From CAIOYC01 sp965277345 (lineage in GTDB: Bacteria > Pseudomonadota > Alphaproteobacteria > Caulobacterales > Caulobacteraceae): 64,000 nucleotides of DNA. The translations under genes and the position numbers were made by a program. Under the pieces are notes generated by a model. The model had not been told where the DNA came from. It was given only the letters and a program-made list of their open reading frames with translations, and searched no databases. This document shows positions 60,412-64,000 of the stretch, piece by piece. Every line of letters begins with the position of its first letter. The stretch's first letter is position 1. The DNA is taken from NCBI GenBank assembly GCA_965277345.1, contig CBDICI010000004.1:992001-1056000 (forward strand), written 5' to 3'.

Positions 60412-60824
60412 CCGGCGGGCTCGAACATCGGCACGGGCGGGGCGCCCACCTCGGTGGGGACAAACACCACCCGCACCCGGTCGCCGATCCTGAAACGGTC
60501 CAGCGGCGCGCCGACGAGGTTGGTCAGGATGCGTGGCCCCTCCTCCAGCTGCACATAGCCGATGGCGTAAGGCTCCGGCGCGCCGCGATAGGTGATGCTG
60601 AGGGTGTAGATCACGCCCGTGCCGGCGGCGGCTTCCAGCGCGGCGCCCTCGGTGAAGCAGAACGGACAGATGGAGCGGGGATAGTAGTGCGCCCGGCCGC
60701 AAGCGGCGCAGCGGCCGACCATCAGCCGGCCCTCGCGCGCCGCGTCCCAGAAGGGGCGGGTTTCGGGATTGCCCTGCGGCGCCGGGATTTTGCGGGCGGG
60801 GTGCGGTTGTGTCGCGTCGGCCAT
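60408..60824 (-). CDS. DUF35 OB-fold, zinc-ribbon acyl-CoA-binding protein
   Basis: The 138-residue protein has a zinc ribbon (VGRCAACGRAHYYPRSICPFC, four cysteines) followed by an OB fold (AIGYVQLEEGPRILTNLVGA). DUF35 proteins (e.g. ChsH2 C-terminal domain) pair with thiolase-like proteins in fatty-acid and sterol side-chain metabolism. It is encoded two bases after the thiolase-like gene, so they are partners. Confidence 0.92.
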   Translation of the reverse strand: MADATQPHPARKIPAPQGNPETRPFWDAAREGRLMVGRCAACGRAHYYPRSICPFCFTEGAALEAAAGTGVIYTLSITYRGAPEPYAIGYVQLEEGPRILTNLVGAPLDRFRIGDRVRVVFVPTEVGAPPVPMFEPAG

Positions 60825-60826
60825 GG

Positions 60827-61981
60827 CTACGACCTCCCCAGGATCACGGTGGCGGCGCCGTGGCGCGTGCCGAGCGCCCCGCCGATACCGCTGGCCAGCG
60901 CCAGTACGCAGCCGGGAACCTGCACCTTGGGGTGGGCTTCGCCGCGCAGTTGCCGCACCGCCTCGATCACCTTGGTGATGCCGCCGCGGTTGGCAGGGTG
61001 GTTATTGCAGAGGCCGCCGCCGTCGGTATTGAACGGCAGCTTGCCGACGCCCGAGATTAGGTTCCCGTCGGCGACGAACCGGCCGCCCTCACCCTTCTTG
61101 CAGAAACCCAGGTCCTCAAGCTGCATCAGGACGGTGATGGTGAAGCTGTCATAGACCGAGGCGTACTGGATGTCGGCCGGCGCCACCCCGGCCATCTCGA
61201 AGGCGGCGGGCCCCGACCATGCGGCGGCGGAGACGGTGAGGTCGAGGTCGCCGCCGCGCGGACCCTTGTATGCCTCGCCGGCGCCCAGCACGCTGACCAG
61301 CGGCCGCTCCAGGCTCCGCGCGATCTCCGGCCCGGCAACGATCAGGGCGCCCCCGCCGTCGGAGACCACGCAGCAATCCAGACGGTGCAAAGGGGTGGAG
61401 ATGATGGGCGAGGCCAACACCTCCTCCACCGTGACCACGTTTCGCAGCATGGCGTCGGGGTTGTATTGGGCGTGATGGGAGGCGGCGACCTTGATCCAGG
61501 CCAGCTGTTCTGAGGTCGTGCCGAACTCGTACATGTGACGCGCCGCGCACATGCCGTAAAGGTTTGAGGTCTGGCCGCCGTAGGGCATCTCGAAATCCGC
61601 TTCGGGCGCCGCCACCCCGCCCCCGCGCCGATGCGCGTCCGAGCGCGGGCGACCCGCCAGCGTGATCAGGGCGACCGAGCATCGTCCCGCCGCGATCGCC
61701 TCCGCCGCATGGGCCACGTGCACGATGTAGGACGATCCGCCGGTCTCCGTGGAGTCCAGATGGCGCAGCTTCAGGCCCATATGATCGGCCATGGACAGCG
61801 CCCCGAACCCCGGGGCGTCGCCGGCGCAGAAATAGCCGTCCACGTCGCCGGCGGAAAGGCCTGCGTCCTTCAGCGCCCCCAGCGCGCACTCGGCGTGGAG
61901 CTGGGGCGTGGACGTGTCCGGCGCGAGGCGGGTGGGGTGCTCATAGGCGCCGACGATACAGGCCTTGCCCTTGATGCTCAT
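60827..61981 (-). CDS. Thiolase-like protein (SCP-x/Ltp2-type)
   Basis: The 384-residue protein starts at 61981 (MSIKGKACIVGAYEHPTRLA). The thiolase fold is clear, with YCSTAGDAPG-like FCAGDAPGFGALSM and the C-terminal GGGLCNNHPANRGG His block. The loop that carries the nucleophilic Cys in thiolases reads DSTETGGSSYIVHV with no cysteine. Ltp2-type aldolases also lack it and work with DUF35 partners. An aldolase or a scaffold is therefore more likely than a true thiolase. Confidence 0.85.
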   Translation of the reverse strand: MSIKGKACIVGAYEHPTRLAPDTSTPQLHAECALGALKDAGLSAGDVDGYFCAGDAPGFGALSMADHMGLKLRHLDSTETGGSSYIVHVAHAAEAIAAGRCSVALITLAGRPRSDAHRRGGGVAAPEADFEMPYGGQTSNLYGMCAARHMYEFGTTSEQLAWIKVAASHHAQYNPDAMLRNVVTVEEVLASPIISTPLHRLDCCVVSDGGGALIVAGPEIARSLERPLVSVLGAGEAYKGPRGGDLDLTVSAAAWSGPAAFEMAGVAPADIQYASVYDSFTITVLMQLEDLGFCKKGEGGRFVADGNLISGVGKLPFNTDGGGLCNNHPANRGGITKVIEAVRQLRGEAHPKVQVPGCVLALASGIGGALGTRHGAATVILGRS

Positions 61982-62145
61982 GCGCTCTCCCGCGTGCGTA
62001 CCGCGTTTTCCATCCGGCGCCGCGAAAGGCAAGTCCGCGGCGCCCTGACAGGAGATTTGGACCGCGCCGGATTCGCCTGGGAGGCGCGTCGTGGCGCCGG
62101 CCTTGCCGATCAGGGAGCCAACTGTATCGTTTTGGGAGCGAGCCC

Positions 62146-63078
62146 ATGGTGTCGCACTTCATGTCCAGACTGGCCGCGGTAATCGTCGGGGGGGCGGCCG
62201 CCCTGTTCGCCACGGCGGCCTTGGCGGGTGACTGTTCCGGGGGCCGTTGCGGCGGCGCCTGGGTCTCCGCCGCGCCGGGCTACGAGTTCGGCCAGACAGG
62301 CTATGGCCAGGCGGCGGGCACGCAGTACCAGACGCAGGCCCGTTACAGCCAGGTCGCCTACTCGGGCCAAGCCGCCTACTCCGGCCAGTCCGCCTACGGC
62401 TACGCCCAGGGCGGCTATGGTTATCCGGCGCCGAGTTGCCCGCTGCCGAGCTGCGGCTACACGCCCCAGCCGGTCTATGCGCCGCAACCCGCGCCGTGCG
62501 CGTCCTGCCAGGCGCCCTATTACCCGCAGCCGGTATACTATCCGCAACCCTCGCCCTGCGGTGCGCCGGTCGGCTATGGCTGCGGCTATCAAGTGCAACA
62601 GGTGGAGGTCTCCGCGGCCGGTGAATACGGCGGCGGGGTGGGCGTCACCGAATTCGGTGGTGGCGGCGGTGGCGGTGGCGGCGGTATGCCGCTGGCCGGC
62701 TTCGGCAACATTTCTGGCTTCGTCGGCTCCCACAGTGCCGCCGCGTCGAACGCCAACTCTGCCACCAATGTGAACGTCAACGTCAACAACAGCGCCACGG
62801 CGAACGCCAATGCCAACGCCAACGCCTCGGCCAAGGGAATCGGCTTCGGCGGCGGCGTGGGGCGCGGCAACCATGGCGGCGGTCACAAGCAGGGCGGCTG
62901 CGGCTGCCTCGGCGGCGGACACGGCGGCGGCTCCTACGGCGGCGGCATGGGCGGCTGGGGCGGCGGCGCGGGCGGCCAGAACATGGGCGGCGGCTGGGGC
63001 GGCGGCGCCGGCGGCGGCGGCTATGGCGTCGGCTCGGGCTGTATGTCCTGCTCGACCCACGGCGGCCGCAGACACTAG
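62146..63078 (+). CDS. Exported Gly/Tyr/Asn-rich repetitive protein
   Basis: The 310-residue protein has a signal peptide (RLAAVIVGGAAALFATAALA). The mature chain falls into three low-complexity parts: Tyr-Gly-Gln repeats (SGQAAYSGQSAYGYAQ), a Cys/Pro-rich part with repeated YPQPVYYPQP, then Ala/Asn/Val repeats (NVNVNVNNSATANANANANA) and a Gly-His-rich tail with GGGHGGGSYGGG. It is likely a surface or envelope-matrix protein; no enzyme domain is seen. An ATG at 62161 is an alternative start. Confidence 0.75.
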   Translation: MVSHFMSRLAAVIVGGAAALFATAALAGDCSGGRCGGAWVSAAPGYEFGQTGYGQAAGTQYQTQARYSQVAYSGQAAYSGQSAYGYAQGGYGYPAPSCPLPSCGYTPQPVYAPQPAPCASCQAPYYPQPVYYPQPSPCGAPVGYGCGYQVQQVEVSAAGEYGGGVGVTEFGGGGGGGGGGMPLAGFGNISGFVGSHSAAASNANSATNVNVNVNNSATANANANANASAKGIGFGGGVGRGNHGGGHKQGGCGCLGGGHGGGSYGGGMGGWGGGAGGQNMGGGWGGGAGGGGYGVGSGCMSCSTHGGRRH

Positions 63079-63108
63079 GCTTTCAGGACTCCACATGGGG
63101 GATGTGGG

Positions 63109-63140
63109 GTTGGGGCGCCGTCGGGGGACGGCGCCCCAAC
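63109..63140. terminator. Strong hairpin between convergent genes
   Basis: A perfect 14-bp stem (GTTGGGGCGCCGTC with its complement) around a GGGG loop lies between the Gly-rich gene and the convergent SH3 gene. It is followed on the plus strand by GACTTTAC, so a bidirectional or attenuating terminator is likely. Confidence 0.75.
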
Positions 63141-63159
63141 GACTTTACGGGCGGCGGCG

Positions 63160-63735
63160 TCAGCGCCGCCTGGCGCGGCATTGGGGCGTCTCGTTGGCGC
63201 CCCAGATCTCGTTGGCGCGGACCCAACCCGTGGCGTGGTCCACCGACAGCCGGCACCAGCCGCCCCTGCACGTCATGAGATCGGCCACGGCGCGCGCGGC
63301 GAGCGCCGCCACCGGCCGCGCGTCGGGCGCCGGATGGGCGCGCAGCAAAAGGTCGCGGGCGCCCAGCCGCATGGCGGTGCGGCGCCGATCGACAGCGATG
63401 GCCTTGACCCAGCCCAGCCCCCCTTCCGGGTCGCACACGCGCCGCCAGTCGGCGGTCTCCTCCACCACCTGCAGCGGGACGCCCCGGGCGGTGTATTGCC
63501 AGAGCGCGCGATAATCCTCGCCCGGTCCCGCCCGCGCATTCACCGGCGCAGCCTTGAGGGTGACATAGCGCGGCACCGGTTCGCCAGACGGCGTGTGCGG
63601 CCTGAAGGGCGCGGCCTGCCCGGTGGATGCGCAAAATCCTGCGCCGAGCGCACAGGCGAGCGGCGCCAGCACGCGCGCGGACCATTGGCCCCCCGGCGAC
63701 GCTTTGCTAAAGACCTGAACCCACGGCGTTGTCAC
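63160..63735 (-). CDS. Bacterial SH3-domain protein
   Basis: I start at the GTG at 63735 after AAGAGG, giving 191 residues with a signal-like hydrophobic segment (VLAPLACALGAGFCASTGQA). Two SH3-type units are visible: VNARAGPGEDYRALWQYTAR followed by DWRRVCDPEGGLGWVKAI, and LLLRAHPAPDARPVAALAAR with GGWCRLSVDHATGWVRANEI. Such proteins bind peptidoglycan or peptides in the periplasm. It is divergent, with a 22-base gap, from the dehydrogenase gene. Confidence 0.85.
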   Translation of the reverse strand: MTTPWVQVFSKASPGGQWSARVLAPLACALGAGFCASTGQAAPFRPHTPSGEPVPRYVTLKAAPVNARAGPGEDYRALWQYTARGVPLQVVEETADWRRVCDPEGGLGWVKAIAVDRRRTAMRLGARDLLLRAHPAPDARPVAALAARAVADLMTCRGGWCRLSVDHATGWVRANEIWGANETPQCRARRR

Positions 63736-63757
63736 GCGCCTCTTTTCAGGCCCGCCC

Positions 63758-64000
63758 ATGCCCGTTCGCAAGCCCAAAATTGTCGTCACCCGCCGCCTCC
63801 CCGATGCCGTGGAGACGCGTATGCGCGAATTGTTCGATACCGAGCTTAATCTCGACGATCGCCCGATGACCACCGACGAGTTGGCCGACGCCGTTTCGCG
63901 GGCCGAGGTGCTGGTCCCCACCGTGACCGACCGGATCGATGCGCGTGTGCTGTCGCGGGCCGGACCCGATCTGCGCCTCATCGCCAACTTCGGCGCCGGG
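63758..64000 (+). CDS. D-2-hydroxyacid dehydrogenase (5' end only)
   Basis: The first 81 codons of a D-isomer specific 2-hydroxyacid dehydrogenase are present: KIVVTRRLPDAVETRMRELF, then RAEVLVPTVTDRIDARVLSR and LRLIANFGAG at the edge of the window. The sequence resembles the D-glycerate dehydrogenase/glyoxylate reductase branch. The NAD-binding and catalytic parts lie beyond the window. Confidence 0.85.
   Translation, partial: MPVRKPKIVVTRRLPDAVETRMRELFDTELNLDDRPMTTDELADAVSRAEVLVPTVTDRIDARVLSRAGPDLRLIANFGAG

Noticed and set aside
62750..62830. Short tandem repeats that look like CRISPR or minisatellite at first glance
   Set aside because: They are in frame and encode Asn/Val/Ala repeats of the exported protein; there are no spacers.

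Overview
The window is about 64 kb of high-GC chromosomal DNA from an alphaproteobacterium, most likely a member of the Caulobacteraceae (Caulobacter/Phenylobacterium type). The evidence is the divergent phyR / nepR-ecfG-phyK general stress locus, the sucC-sucD-odhA-odhB-lpdA order, the tsaD-gpsA cluster divergent from hemD, and frequent ATGA/GTGA start-stop overlaps. The genus cannot be fixed from the sequence alone. I see no insertion sequence, prophage or CRISPR array; this is a core chromosome segment. It is dense with genes; the only stretch over 300 bases without a confident gene is 15910-16331.

Layout. 1-7,060: inositol monophosphatase (partial), a glutathione S-transferase, an exported retropepsin-like protease, a six-gene minus-strand operon (tsaD, NUDIX, gpsA, YciI, Rieske, DUF1697), a 22-codon remnant where hemC would be expected, hemD and tRNA-Thr(CGT). 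7,078-13,773: a divergent membrane-lipid modification cluster (flavin amine oxidase, DUF1365, lipoprotein esterase, DUF1295, two Cfa-type methyltransferases, DUF2177). 13,899-19,751: an exopolysaccharide module (transglutaminase-like protease, outer-membrane barrel, Wzy-like membrane protein, initiating sugar transferase).

19,800-28,700 is a general stress response (GSR) island. It holds an entericidin-type lipoprotein, phyK, ecfG, nepR and phyR, followed by membrane-stress proteins, superoxide dismutase, a DUF1328 protein, a phosphoesterase/lipid-kinase pair and small lipoproteins. Six GGAAC-N16/17-CGTT promoters lie in or beside it. A seventh, slightly degenerate site points into a compact minus-strand hairpin RNA (28202-28299) that ends in a Rho-independent terminator. 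I read this as an undescribed, stress-sigma-dependent small RNA resembling Caulobacter GsrN in type.

28,675-37,800: nrdB behind paired NrdR boxes, a FliL-like exported protein, a MaoC-like protein, DsbD, pgi, DUF488, a thioesterase and lpdA. 37,905-46,692: the 2-oxoglutarate dehydrogenase and succinyl-CoA synthetase genes, with sucC parted from sucD by three unrelated genes. 46,786-53,283: a DUF2306/LytTR divergent pair, a glycosidase-RmlD fusion, a thioredoxin-like protein, an acyltransferase and tilS. 53,264-64,000: a cupin/JmjC-like protein, phhB, two short-chain dehydrogenases, trmB, an ECF42-type sigma factor with its DGPF partner, two RNA-modification-type genes, a DUF35/thiolase-like pair whose thiolase lacks the usual nucleophilic cysteine, a Gly/Asn-rich exported protein, an SH3 protein and the 5' end of a D-2-hydroxyacid dehydrogenase gene.
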